Notes under the pieces: generated by a model
What the model was told of the DNA's origin: nothing
The model's input: the letters and a program-made list of their open reading frames with translations, nothing else
Databases searched by the model: none
Position numbers and translations under genes: made by a program
Origin: Oscillospiraceae bacterium
Lineage (GTDB): Bacteria; Bacillota; Clostridia; Oscillospirales; Oscillospiraceae
DNA length: 50,671 nt
Assembly (NCBI GenBank): GCA_016286665.1
Contig: JAEETX010000012.1
Span: 1 to 50,671 of the forward strand
Direction: 5' to 3'
Part shown: positions 40,634 to 48,696 of the stretch, piece by piece
How positions within the stretch are numbered: position 1 is the stretch's first letter
How the letters are laid out: every line of letters starts with the position of its first letter

Positions 40634-43600
40634 ATGGATCGTTTCTTCCTCGGCGCTGCTGGCGGTGCTGATCCTCCTGCGGCAGCTTCTGAAGGGAAAG
40701 ATCGGCCTCCGGCTGCAATACGCCCTCTGGGGCCTGGCGCTGCTAAGGCTGCTGGTGCCCGTCAGCTTCGGAAGTACCGCCGTGAGCGTTGCAAATGCCT
40801 TGCCGGAGGAGACCCGCAGCCTGTATGCACGCGCGGTATCTGCGGACCCGTATGGGTTGGGGACGGCGATCGTGCGGGATACGATCTACCTGGGCCGCGA
40901 AGCAACGATCAAAACTGGGACGGAGAGCAGCACCTACCAGCTGCCCCGGCAGCAGGACGCTTATGAGGCGCATCGGGCGGAGCTGAAGCAGAAGGAAGAA
41001 ACCTTTTCTATCGAATTCGATTACCATGAGCTCCAGGGCTGGATAGAAATCCTGCTTGGCCTCTGGATCGCGGGCATGGCCGCGGCGGCCCTCTGCCTGT
41101 TTGGCTCTAATCTCCGCTTTGCCCTGCGCCTTCGGAAGACCCGGAAGCTGCTGCGGGAGGAGACCCTGCCGGTCTACCTCACGGAGGAAGCGGACACCCC
41201 CTGCCTGTTCGGCCTTATTCGCCCCGCCGTCTATGTGACGCCGGAGGCGGCAGAGGACCCGGCGCGGCTGCGGCACGTGATCGAGCATGAGCTGACCCAC
41301 TACCGGCATGCAGACCACCTGTGGAGCCTCCTGCGGGGCGTCTGCCTCATCCTCCACTGGTATAACCCCCTGGTGTGGTGGGCGGCCATCCTCTCCCGCC
41401 GGGACTGCGAGCTGGCCTGCGACGAAGCCACCATACGCCGCCTGGGAGAAGGGGAGCGCTCCGCCTATGGGCGCACCCTCCTCTATATGACCTGCCTGAA
41501 GCGCCCGGCGATCCTGGTGACCGCCACCACCATGACCGGCAGCAAGGGCAGCATCAAGGAAAGGATCAGCCTCCTTGTCAAGAAGCCCAGGACGGCGATC
41601 CTTACGCTGGCAGCCGTCCTGCTGGCCGCCGCCGTAGCCGTAGGCTGCACCTTCACCGGGGGGAAGACGGAGAAAACGCAGCCCACGGCAACTCCCACGG
41701 AAGCGCCCGCGACGGCTGCGCCCTCCGCAGAGCCAACAGCGGCGCCGGGCCCGACGCCCACGGAGGGACCCGCAGCCGATATCCCCGCATCGAACCTGTT
41801 CCTGCCCTCCGACAGTATGGACTATGAGACCGTCGCCAGGGATTACGCGGGGGCCTACGCCGGTCAGTTCCTCCAGGCTGGCCCGGACAGCCCCTATAAG
41901 GCGTATGAAGCGGTCGTGGATACCCGCGTCATGGAAATCCGGGAGGACGGGGAAGCCTTCATTTTCCAGGCCCATATCGGCTTTGCCCCGGCGGAGCCGG
42001 ACCGGTTCGCAGGGGTCATAGGCGCGGGAAACGGCGGCTGGAACGAAGAACAACAGCGCTTCTATGTCTGGCGGTATTTCTGCCTGGAAAAGACGGAGGG
42101 CGGCTGGACCGGCGTGGACCTGGACGTGCTGAATTGGTACGACGAATACACCGCCGTCTACGGGGACTATTTCGCCTCCGTACCTACTCCCAGTGGCGAC
42201 GAGGCCATCCACCGGGCCGTCATGGATTTCAACCGGGGGAACTACAAAAGCGGGGAATTTGCCTGCGAGAGCCATGTCCTGGTGGCCGAAGAATCCGCCC
42301 CCGGCAGCGGGGGGACCACGGCGGAGACCTATTATCTCATGATCCTCTACCAGGAATACGACCGGGTGGACGGCGCGCCCAGGGTCGTCGGCGGCAGCTA
42401 TATCCCCTCGGCCCTGACCTTTGGAGTCAGCCCGGAAGGGGAATACACCCTGCTGGAATACTGGACTCCCCGGGACGGCACCTACTATTGGGACGATCTG
42501 CGGGGGAAATTCCCCGCCGGTGTGCCGGACGAGGACCTGAACAATCAAAACCCAAAATATGTGGAGCGCCTCCACACTTCCTGCGACGCCCAGGCCCGGG
42601 CCTACTTCGCCTTGTCCACGTCTCCCGCGGACGAAGTATTCCTGGACATGGCGAATCCCCTGGTGGAGAATTACTGCCGGAGAACGGGGCGGCTGTGCCC
42701 GGAGGGTGGGACGGTGGTGCGCTATGCCGACGGCGTCAGCGCGGATGTATTCTATCCCACCATGGGGAAGCGCTATACCGCTGCCGTCCGGTTTCTCAGG
42801 GGAGAGGACGGAAGCTGGGCCCCCGCGGACGATGTGCGGGTGATCGAGGATCGGGATCGGGGCTTCGCGGAGCTCAGATCGGAACTGGGAGATCAGAACG
42901 TGCCGGAGCCGGTGCTCCAATACGCCATGCGGATCGCCCAGCAGGATCTGGACTACTACGAAGACGGCTGCGGCTATGTGTTCGATGAAGCGAAGCTCAC
43001 CGGCATCACCCGGATCGATACCGGCACCGCCGGACTAAACGAGGCGGTCAACCTGTATCTTGTGGAATACCGCTTCCTGCCCGCGCCGGACCAGGAGATC
43101 CTGCTGGCGGGAGGCATGACCATGGAGGACGGGTATCTCACGGAGTGGAGCAGCACGGGGCAGCCCTATCTGCTGATGTTCGTGGAGGATAAGGACGACG
43201 GGCAGCATTGGACGAAGATCTGCACCACCAACACCGACACGATCCTGACGGAATACGGCACGCCGGAAATGCTGGAGAAATACGGAAACGCCTATACCGC
43301 CGCGGCCATGGAGCTCAAGGAAAAGTACCTGGGCCGGGCGGAAGCGCTGGACCCCCGGGACGTCTCCGTGTTTTCCCCCGCCTCCTCGCCGGAGGGCATC
43401 GGTCTGGACTGGGCGTACGCCTTCACAGATGCGCTGACCGCCGCAGCGGAGGGCGACCCCTGCCGCTGTGAAGCTGCGGAGGTGCGCAGCAGCGAGTATA
43501 TCGCGGAATCCCTGCTGCCGGGACATAAGACGTATGTCTATACCATGGAGTTTGCCTGCGACCCGGCGGATGAAGCGGCGTTCCTGCGGCAGCTGGGCGA

Positions 43601-44750
43601 GGGCGCCGGCAGGGATACGGAGCACCCGGACTGGCTGTGCTTCCGCTGGTTCGTCGTGCTGGAGAAAAGCTATAACAAGGGCTGGGAGTGCGCCCAGGCG
43701 GGCGTCACCGGCTATGGCGGCTGGGGCTATCTGAACTACGATTGGGATGTGGAAGAGCTGCTGGAAAAGATGGTCACGGAGCAGGTCGGCGGGGAAGACG
43801 CCCTCATGCTCCTGCCCCTCATCGACTGGGGGGAAGCCGACCGGCTGATCGACTTCGACTCCGAAACCTGGAACGCCCTGTGGAGAAAGTGCAAAGAGGC
43901 CTGCATCAGCGACGGCCGGAGCCTTTATGACCGGACCAATGGAGCCTCCGAGAACTATGTGAACGACCAAAGGCTGCGGAACCTGTATGTCATCCTGGGC
44001 TTCCTCCATTCCGACGGTGCCTATGCCGAGGGGCTGGCGTCGCTCATGTACAAGCAATACCGCTTTGATCCCGCACTCTATGACGAGTGCGTGGAAAAGT
44101 GCCTGACGGAGGAGCAGCAGAGGATCGTTCGCCTGAACCTGGAAAACGAGCGCTCCGCAGCCGACCCGGAGGAGGGCCTTCGCCTGGAGCGGGAGGACAT
44201 CACCCTGTTCGTCGGCGACTGGTACACCCTGCCGGTGACCCTCTCCCACTACATCGCTCCCTCGGAGCTGGTCTGGGTTTCCGACGACCCGGAGGTGGTT
44301 TCCGTCGCCGCCGACGGGACCGTGACCGCGCGGTCCCAGGGGAAAGCCGTGATCACGGCCGCCTGGGGTGAGCATCAGGCGCAGTGCATCGTCCGGGTGA
44401 TGGAAGGAAGTCACCCGGTAACGGTGCAGACCGCGACGGTCCGGCTCTATGACGGCCCCACAAGGGAACAGACGCCGCCGACGGTCAAAGATACCATTAC
44501 TTATGACAGCAGGAACGAAGGGGATATGGAGATCATCGACACGCTGAAAGGGATCATCGACCGCATTTCGTATTGGGAGAACGATGATATGCTGGATCGG
44601 GTGGAATTTGATTTCGACGGCGATCTCACGTTCTCCGACCGGCAATTCACCTATTATTTCTCTTATGACAAGCGGACGATCTACTATGACCATTATTTCG
44701 GCAAAATGTCCAAGAGCGACGCGGAGGTTTTGCAAAGCCTTGCGGGATAA
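40617..44750 (+). CDS. Giant BlaR1-type M56 sensor metalloprotease with about 1,000-residue extracellular part
   Basis: This 1,377-residue membrane protein is more than twice the size of BlaR1 or MecR1 (about 585). Residues 1-320 form the M56 domain: N-terminal helices, then the zinc site HELTH (224-228) and Glu270 in CELACDEA. A last transmembrane helix lies near 326-345 (TLAAVLLAAAVAVGC). After a Pro/Thr/Ala linker (about 350-387), the rest should lie outside. It contains no penicillin-binding sensor domain. Near residues 1188-1262 there is a BIG2-type Ig-like domain (LFVGDWYTLPVTL, then VVSVAADGTVTARSQGKAVIT). It probably senses an envelope signal and cleaves the BlaI-type repressor. Other extracellular segments match nothing I recognise. 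Confidence 0.9.
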   Translation: MIRMIEWIVSSSALLAVLILLRQLLKGKIGLRLQYALWGLALLRLLVPVSFGSTAVSVANALPEETRSLYARAVSADPYGLGTAIVRDTIYLGREATIKTGTESSTYQLPRQQDAYEAHRAELKQKEETFSIEFDYHELQGWIEILLGLWIAGMAAAALCLFGSNLRFALRLRKTRKLLREETLPVYLTEEADTPCLFGLIRPAVYVTPEAAEDPARLRHVIEHELTHYRHADHLWSLLRGVCLILHWYNPLVWWAAILSRRDCELACDEATIRRLGEGERSAYGRTLLYMTCLKRPAILVTATTMTGSKGSIKERISLLVKKPRTAILTLAAVLLAAAVAVGCTFTGGKTEKTQPTATPTEAPATAAPSAEPTAAPGPTPTEGPAADIPASNLFLPSDSMDYETVARDYAGAYAGQFLQAGPDSPYKAYEAVVDTRVMEIREDGEAFIFQAHIGFAPAEPDRFAGVIGAGNGGWNEEQQRFYVWRYFCLEKTEGGWTGVDLDVLNWYDEYTAVYGDYFASVPTPSGDEAIHRAVMDFNRGNYKSGEFACESHVLVAEESAPGSGGTTAETYYLMILYQEYDRVDGAPRVVGGSYIPSALTFGVSPEGEYTLLEYWTPRDGTYYWDDLRGKFPAGVPDEDLNNQNPKYVERLHTSCDAQARAYFALSTSPADEVFLDMANPLVENYCRRTGRLCPEGGTVVRYADGVSADVFYPTMGKRYTAAVRFLRGEDGSWAPADDVRVIEDRDRGFAELRSELGDQNVPEPVLQYAMRIAQQDLDYYEDGCGYVFDEAKLTGITRIDTGTAGLNEAVNLYLVEYRFLPAPDQEILLAGGMTMEDGYLTEWSSTGQPYLLMFVEDKDDGQHWTKICTTNTDTILTEYGTPEMLEKYGNAYTAAAMELKEKYLGRAEALDPRDVSVFSPASSPEGIGLDWAYAFTDALTAAAEGDPCRCEAAEVRSSEYIAESLLPGHKTYVYTMEFACDPADEAAFLRQLGEGAGRDTEHPDWLCFRWFVVLEKSYNKGWECAQAGVTGYGGWGYLNYDWDVEELLEKMVTEQVGGEDALMLLPLIDWGEADRLIDFDSETWNALWRKCKEACISDGRSLYDRTNGASENYVNDQRLRNLYVILGFLHSDGAYAEGLASLMYKQYRFDPALYDECVEKCLTEEQQRIVRLNLENERSAADPEEGLRLEREDITLFVGDWYTLPVTLSHYIAPSELVWVSDDPEVVSVAADGTVTARSQGKAVITAAWGEHQAQCIVRVMEGSHPVTVQTATVRLYDGPTREQTPPTVKDTITYDSRNEGDMEIIDTLKGIIDRISYWENDDMLDRVEFDFDGDLTFSDRQFTYYFSYDKRTIYYDHYFGKMSKSDAEVLQSLAG

Positions 44751-44767
44751 AGAAAGGTAAACAAAAT

Positions 44768-44796
44768 AGATGGCAAGTCACTTTGACTTGCCATCT
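44768..44796. repeat. Hairpin repeat copy 1 (13-bp stem, CTT loop)
   Basis: AGATGGCAAGTCA and its exact reverse complement flank a 3-nt loop. The 29-bp unit recurs at 44948-44976 with one loop base changed. It lies 18 nt after the M56 stop and lacks a U-tract. Confidence 0.9.
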
Positions 44797-44947
44797 CAGA
44801 CTGTAGACAAACCTATCGGCAGAGGTTCGACATGCATGGGGGAACCGTGAGGGGGGACGGGAATCCCCCCCTCACGTAATATCCTTGCAAAATCAGAATG
44901 CATTTCTGATTTTGCGCGCAAGCTGTCGACACTTTGTCGACAGCTTG
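44797..44947. other. Intergenic hairpin cluster between the two repeat copies
   Basis: No gene is seen in this stretch. It holds CGTGAGGGGGG (44846-44856) pairing with CCCCCCTCACG (44866-44876). GCAAAATCAGAA (44887-44898) pairs with TTCTGATTTTGC (44904-44915). CAAGCTGTCGACA (44919-44931) pairs with TGTCGACAGCTTG (44935-44947) around a CTT loop. Upstream, AACCT (44810-44814) and AGGTT (44823-44827) compete with GGTTC/GAACC pairing. From 44977 to 45115 nothing further is recognised. Confidence 0.8.
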
Positions 44948-44976
44948 AGATGGCAAGTCATTTTGACTTGCCATCT
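44948..44976. repeat. Hairpin repeat copy 2 (13-bp stem, TTT loop)
   Basis: This unit is identical to the one at 44768-44796 except for the first loop base (T instead of C). It directly abuts the preceding hairpin at 44919-44947. Confidence 0.9.
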
Positions 44977-45115
44977 GCCGTTTCCGGGATCCCTTCCCAT
45001 CACAGGAGCCATGCTCTTTGCCCAGGCCACCGGCAAAGCCCGGGAGCCTGCCGTCAGCCCTCCTGCCCGGCCGGCGGCAGCGGACCGAGAAGGGAGGCGC
45101 AGGCCGCCGCTGCGG

Positions 45116-46987
45116 TCATTTCGTCAGGTCCTCATAGAGGAAGTGCCGCCGGTACCAGAAATCCGCGATGCGGAAATCGGAGATGATCTTTGCCTGCTCC
45201 GGGGTGGGGTCGGTGGTGAAGACGCCGTCCCAGCTCACATAAAACCCATTGGAGGTGAGCACCGGCAGGGCGCGCATGACCGTGTCGGTGTACTGCATCC
45301 AGGCGCTGCCCTTCCAGCCGCAGAGGCGGAAAAGGTAATCCATGAGGAAGCTGGGGCTGAGGGCGGGCCCTTCGCCCACGAAATCGTTGCCCAGGGCCTC
45401 CTTGGCTTCGTCGTTGGCCCAGATGAGCCAGCGGGTCCCGTAGTAGTTGTAGAAGCCCTCCTCCGTGCCCGTGTTCATGTTGATGCCCAGCTCGTGATAG
45501 ACGCTGTTGGCGTCCCCGAACCAAGGCTTGTGGTCCCCGAAGACCACCAGGACCACCGGCTCGCCGCAGTCCCGGAAAGCGTCCACCATTTCCGCCAGCC
45601 GGTCGGAGGTGTCCTTCACGGAACCGAAATAGTTGTTCATGATCATCCAGCTGGTTTCCGAATAGTCCAGCCGGTCCACCCACTCCCCGAACCAGAGGGT
45701 CTCCAGGTCATAGGGGCCGTGACCCTGATAGCTCAGGTTGAAGGAGAAGCTAGGGCCGTTTTTGAAGTCCTCCAGGCAGAGCCGCGTCAGCTCCGGGAAG
45801 AAGGTGTTGTCAAAGGCGATGCCCCCGCCGGATACCGCGTCGTAGTGGTCCTCCAGGAAATAATAGTCCTCGAAGCCCAGATAGCTGTTCACGTTCCGCC
45901 GGTTGTAGAACCAGTTGTAGCAGGGGTGGCTGCCCCCGGTCTTGTAGCCCTGGCTGCGGAAATACCAGACGTAGGAGTTGACGTTTTTGCGGTAGTTGTC
46001 CAGGATACCGCTGCCGGTGAGGAAGCAGCGCTCCGTGTTGGTGGTGCCCCCGGCGAAGATGTTGTCCATCAGCTTGCCGCTGACGCTCTCCGCCTCCAGA
46101 GCGTGATAGGAGGCATAGACCTCCTCGCTCAGGCCGGGGATGTTCCAATAGGACATGTCGCTGAAGGCTTCCAGCATGAGGGTGACGACGTTCACCTTCT
46201 GCCCCTCCGGGATGTCCGCGTCGGCATAGGGGGCCAGCAGGCTTTTCGCGGCTTCGCTGCTGTAGCCGTCGGGCGCGGTGGGGAAGGCTTCCCCCACGCT
46301 GTGGAGGAAGGGATAGAGGAAGCCGCGGGAGAGATAGGCCTGCGTGGCGCTCCAGCGGTTCACATGGTCGAAATTCTGGGTCTTCTGCTCGTAGATGCTG
46401 TTGCTGAGATAGGTTTTCCGCAGGGGGAAAGCGCAGAACAGCAGGACCAGAACCCCCACGCTGAGGCGCACCGGCCACCGGGGCTTTCCCCGCACGAACA
46501 GCGCCAGAAAAACCGTGGAAATGACAAGATAGAGGATGCATACCAGCAGCCGCCTGTCGACGGCAAGGTTATAGTTTCCCACCACGCCCATGGCCGTGGC
46601 CGCGTCCATGATGTCCGCGAACAGCAGCGTATCGTCCCGGAAAAGGAGCATGAAATAGTCCGCCGCGCTGAGGCCCAGCACCAGCAGGGAAGCGGCCAGG
46701 TGGGCGATCCAGCTCCGGCCGATGGCGCTGTAGAGGATCAGAAACAGCGCGATCACCGGCAGAAGGTTCAGCAGGGCGATCAGCGGGCGGCTGAAATAGC
46801 CGTTGAATACCGCCCGTTCATAGCGCCCGTATGCCAGGGTAAGGCTCGCTAGTCCCGTGCCCGCGGCGGCCAGGATAGGCAGGAGCCAGTTCCAGAGGTG
46901 GAACAGCGCCTTTTTGCCACCGGACAGACCGGCGGCGCTCTTTCCGAACAGCCAGAAGCTCAGAAAGTTTTTCTTCGTGGAAGCCAT
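45116..46987 (-). CDS. LtaS-like membrane sulfatase (lipoteichoic acid synthase family)
   Basis: This is a 624-residue protein. Residues about 1-230 contain five or so transmembrane helices; the rest is an extracellular alkaline-phosphatase-fold sulfatase domain. The nucleophile is Thr315 or Thr316 in AGGTTNTERCFLTG. Metal-binding residues appear in LMLEAFSDM, YQGHGPYD and VVFGDHKPWFG. LtaS adds glycerol-phosphate from phosphatidylglycerol to a glycolipid; related enzymes add phosphoglycerol or phosphoethanolamine to other glycans, so the exact product is open. Start 46987 follows AGGAGGCG; the upstream in-frame extension is rejected. A -10 box TATACT on the minus strand (47036-47031) lies about 45 nt upstream. 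Confidence 0.92.
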   Translation of the reverse strand: MASTKKNFLSFWLFGKSAAGLSGGKKALFHLWNWLLPILAAAGTGLASLTLAYGRYERAVFNGYFSRPLIALLNLLPVIALFLILYSAIGRSWIAHLAASLLVLGLSAADYFMLLFRDDTLLFADIMDAATAMGVVGNYNLAVDRRLLVCILYLVISTVFLALFVRGKPRWPVRLSVGVLVLLFCAFPLRKTYLSNSIYEQKTQNFDHVNRWSATQAYLSRGFLYPFLHSVGEAFPTAPDGYSSEAAKSLLAPYADADIPEGQKVNVVTLMLEAFSDMSYWNIPGLSEEVYASYHALEAESVSGKLMDNIFAGGTTNTERCFLTGSGILDNYRKNVNSYVWYFRSQGYKTGGSHPCYNWFYNRRNVNSYLGFEDYYFLEDHYDAVSGGGIAFDNTFFPELTRLCLEDFKNGPSFSFNLSYQGHGPYDLETLWFGEWVDRLDYSETSWMIMNNYFGSVKDTSDRLAEMVDAFRDCGEPVVLVVFGDHKPWFGDANSVYHELGINMNTGTEEGFYNYYGTRWLIWANDEAKEALGNDFVGEGPALSPSFLMDYLFRLCGWKGSAWMQYTDTVMRALPVLTSNGFYVSWDGVFTTDPTPEQAKIISDFRIADFWYRRHFLYEDLTK

Positions 46988-47069
46988 ACGCGCCTCCTGT
47001 AAGCAAGGATTCCATTCATGGATTTCATACAGTATAGCACAACTCCGGCCAAATTCCCACCACAATCTG

Positions 47070-47094
47070 AAAATCCAACGCATCCTTGGATTTT
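47070..47094. promoter_or_regulatory. Inverted repeat between the LtaS-like and XRE genes
   Basis: AAAATCCAA (47070-47078) and TTGGATTTT (47086-47094) are exact reverse complements 7 nt apart. They lie 16 nt upstream of the XRE gene's -35 box and upstream of the LtaS-like gene, so this is a candidate site for the XRE protein. Confidence 0.45.
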
Positions 47095-47110
47095 TGCAAA
47101 AACTCCTTTG

Positions 47111-47139
47111 TTGACTTGGATGGACGCGCCCGCTATGCT
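47111..47139 (+). promoter_or_regulatory. Promoter of the XRE regulator gene
   Basis: TTGACT (47111-47116), 17 nt, then TATGCT (47134-47139) is followed by the RBS AAAGGAG and the start at 47164. Confidence 0.75.
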
Positions 47140-47163
47140 CTTATTTGAAAGGAGCTGAACGCA

Positions 47164-48504
47164 ATGGAACTGGCGAGCAACCTGAAGCGGCTGCGGAAGG
47201 CGGCGGGCCTGACCCAGGAGGCCCTGGCGGAGAAGCTGCACCTGACGGGGCAGGCGGTGAGCCGCTGGGAGACGGGGGAGGGCTGCCCGGAAATCACCCT
47301 GCTCACCACCCTGGCGGACATCCTGGGCGTGACGGTGGACACCCTCCTGCGCCCCGCCGCGCTGACGGCGGAGGAACGGTACGCCATCGAGGGGGAAGCG
47401 CTGCGATTGGAGCAGGCGGGGAAGCGGGAGGAAGCCGTCGCCCTGATGGAAGAACAGCTGCGGCTGCATCCGGAGGAGGACGGGCTTCGGGAGCGGATGA
47501 CCAGGACCCTTCTGCTGAACGCGCGGATCCTGCGGAGCGGGGGAGAGGACGCGCAGGCGGAGATATGGCTGCGGAAAGCGGAAGCCGCCGCGGAAGCTCT
47601 GCGCGCTTCCAAGGATCCCTGGCTCAGGCGTCAGCCGGAGACGGTCCTGCCGGAAATCTACTATCTCCTGCGGGAGAGGGACAAGCTGCGGGAGCTTCAT
47701 ATACTTACGATCGACCCCTACTATGCCTCCCTGTATAATTGCGCCGTAGGAAAGGATTTTCTCTATACCTTTGAGCGGGCGGTCCTGGATGCGGTGTGCC
47801 AGTTGGATTCCTGTCTGGGAAATCTGGCCTTCCGGATGCCGAAGGGACGGCGGAATCCCCTTCGCGCCGGTCCCGACGAGCCGGGAGAGCCGCTGCTATA
47901 TGATCCTTTGCCGGGAGAAGAGGCGTGGACCGTCAGCGACGCCGAGCGCTTCGAAATCGAGCGTTGCCGCATGGAACTGCTGGAGAAGTTCTCCGGCGGT
48001 GCGGGGATGGGTCCCTTCCGGGAACGCGAGACGGGGGTTTTCACCATGATGCTGGCCCTGGCTGCGGAAATGGAAGACAGGGAGCTGCTCCTGGAGACTC
48101 TGGAGCTTTATGTCCGGCGCTTTGCCGACCGGGAGCTGACGGAATGGGAGCACAGACGGGTCGAAGCCTCGAACAGCTATCGAACGGCGATGCAGAGGCG
48201 GCATCGGGAGGGAAGCACGACGCCGGAGACGGACGCGATCACTCTCTTGACGCCCGCGGAGCGGGAAATGATGACGGAACCCGTCAGCCCCCTGCCCATG
48301 CTGCGGCATGTGCAGCTTTTCCGCGTCTATTGGCGGAGCGTGCCGCTGCTGCCGATCCACCTGGAAAAGACGGCGGAGCAGCTTCGGGAGGCGAGCTTCG
48401 ACTTCGCGCGGGAGGAGCCGCGCTTCCGGGCGGCTGAGGAGCGGATATGCGCTCTGGTGAAGGAACTGAAAGGATCGGGCCGGCTTCCGGCGAAAAGGCC
48501 GTAA
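47164..48504 (+). CDS. XRE-family regulator with long helical C-terminus
   Basis: This is a 446-residue protein. The N-terminal helix-turn-helix (residues 6-60: LKRLRKAAGLTQEALAEKLH, then GQAVSRWETGEGCPEITLL) is of the Cro/C1 type. Residues about 70-200 look like helical repeats, perhaps TPR-like (AIEGEALRLEQAGKREEAVA, then MEEQLRLHPEEDGL). The C-terminal half is also helical and holds no known enzyme motif. Similar large XRE proteins are common in Clostridia, and some sense peptides through TPRs. It is divergent from the LtaS-like gene. Targets and ligand are unknown. Confidence 0.88.
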   Translation: MELASNLKRLRKAAGLTQEALAEKLHLTGQAVSRWETGEGCPEITLLTTLADILGVTVDTLLRPAALTAEERYAIEGEALRLEQAGKREEAVALMEEQLRLHPEEDGLRERMTRTLLLNARILRSGGEDAQAEIWLRKAEAAAEALRASKDPWLRRQPETVLPEIYYLLRERDKLRELHILTIDPYYASLYNCAVGKDFLYTFERAVLDAVCQLDSCLGNLAFRMPKGRRNPLRAGPDEPGEPLLYDPLPGEEAWTVSDAERFEIERCRMELLEKFSGGAGMGPFRERETGVFTMMLALAAEMEDRELLLETLELYVRRFADRELTEWEHRRVEASNSYRTAMQRRHREGSTTPETDAITLLTPAEREMMTEPVSPLPMLRHVQLFRVYWRSVPLLPIHLEKTAEQLREASFDFAREEPRFRAAEERICALVKELKGSGRLPAKRP

Positions 48505-48528
48505 TCCTTTCATAATGCGGATACGAGC

Positions 48529-48560
48529 GGCGCGGGCGGGGAGCGATCCCCGCCCGCGCC
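48529..48560 (+). terminator. Hairpin after the XRE gene
   Basis: GGCGCGGGCGGGGA (48529-48542) and TCCCCGCCCGCGCC (48547-48560) form a perfect 14-bp GC-rich stem with a GCGA tetraloop. No T-run follows, but the stem is very stable and sits between the XRE gene and the next promoter. Confidence 0.6.
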
Positions 48561-48577
48561 GTGTGTCAAAAACCCGC

Positions 48578-48606
48578 TTGAAAAACGCGTGGGGATGTGC
48601 TACTCT
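48578..48606 (+). promoter_or_regulatory. Promoter of the glycyl radical enzyme gene
   Basis: TTGAAA (48578-48583), 17 nt, then TACTCT (48601-48606) lies about 90 nt before the start at 48697. Confidence 0.55.
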
Positions 48607-48628
48607 GTATTTGGCAGAACAGTATCTA

Positions 48629-48647
48629 TGACCGTTGCACACGGTCA
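48629..48647 (+). promoter_or_regulatory. Dyad in the leader of the glycyl radical enzyme mRNA
   Basis: TGACCGTTGCACACGGTCA is a 19-bp dyad with 7-bp arms (TGACCGT/ACGGTCA). It lies about 16-35 nt downstream of the expected transcription start. It could be an operator or a short leader hairpin. Confidence 0.5.
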
Positions 48648-48696
48648 CCCAGCCTGGAAATTAAAACACTACACATACAAGGAAAGGAAGATCGCA

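Noticed and set aside
44821-44846. Resemblance of GGTTCGA to a tRNA T-arm
   Set aside because: There is no acceptor, D or anticodon arm in the flanking sequence, and the bases fit local hairpins of the array instead.
44885-46852. A 655-codon plus-strand open frame opposite the LtaS-like gene
   Set aside because: It is antisense to a clear membrane sulfatase with helices and a catalytic Thr motif. Its own translation has no domain, and its length is a product of high GC.
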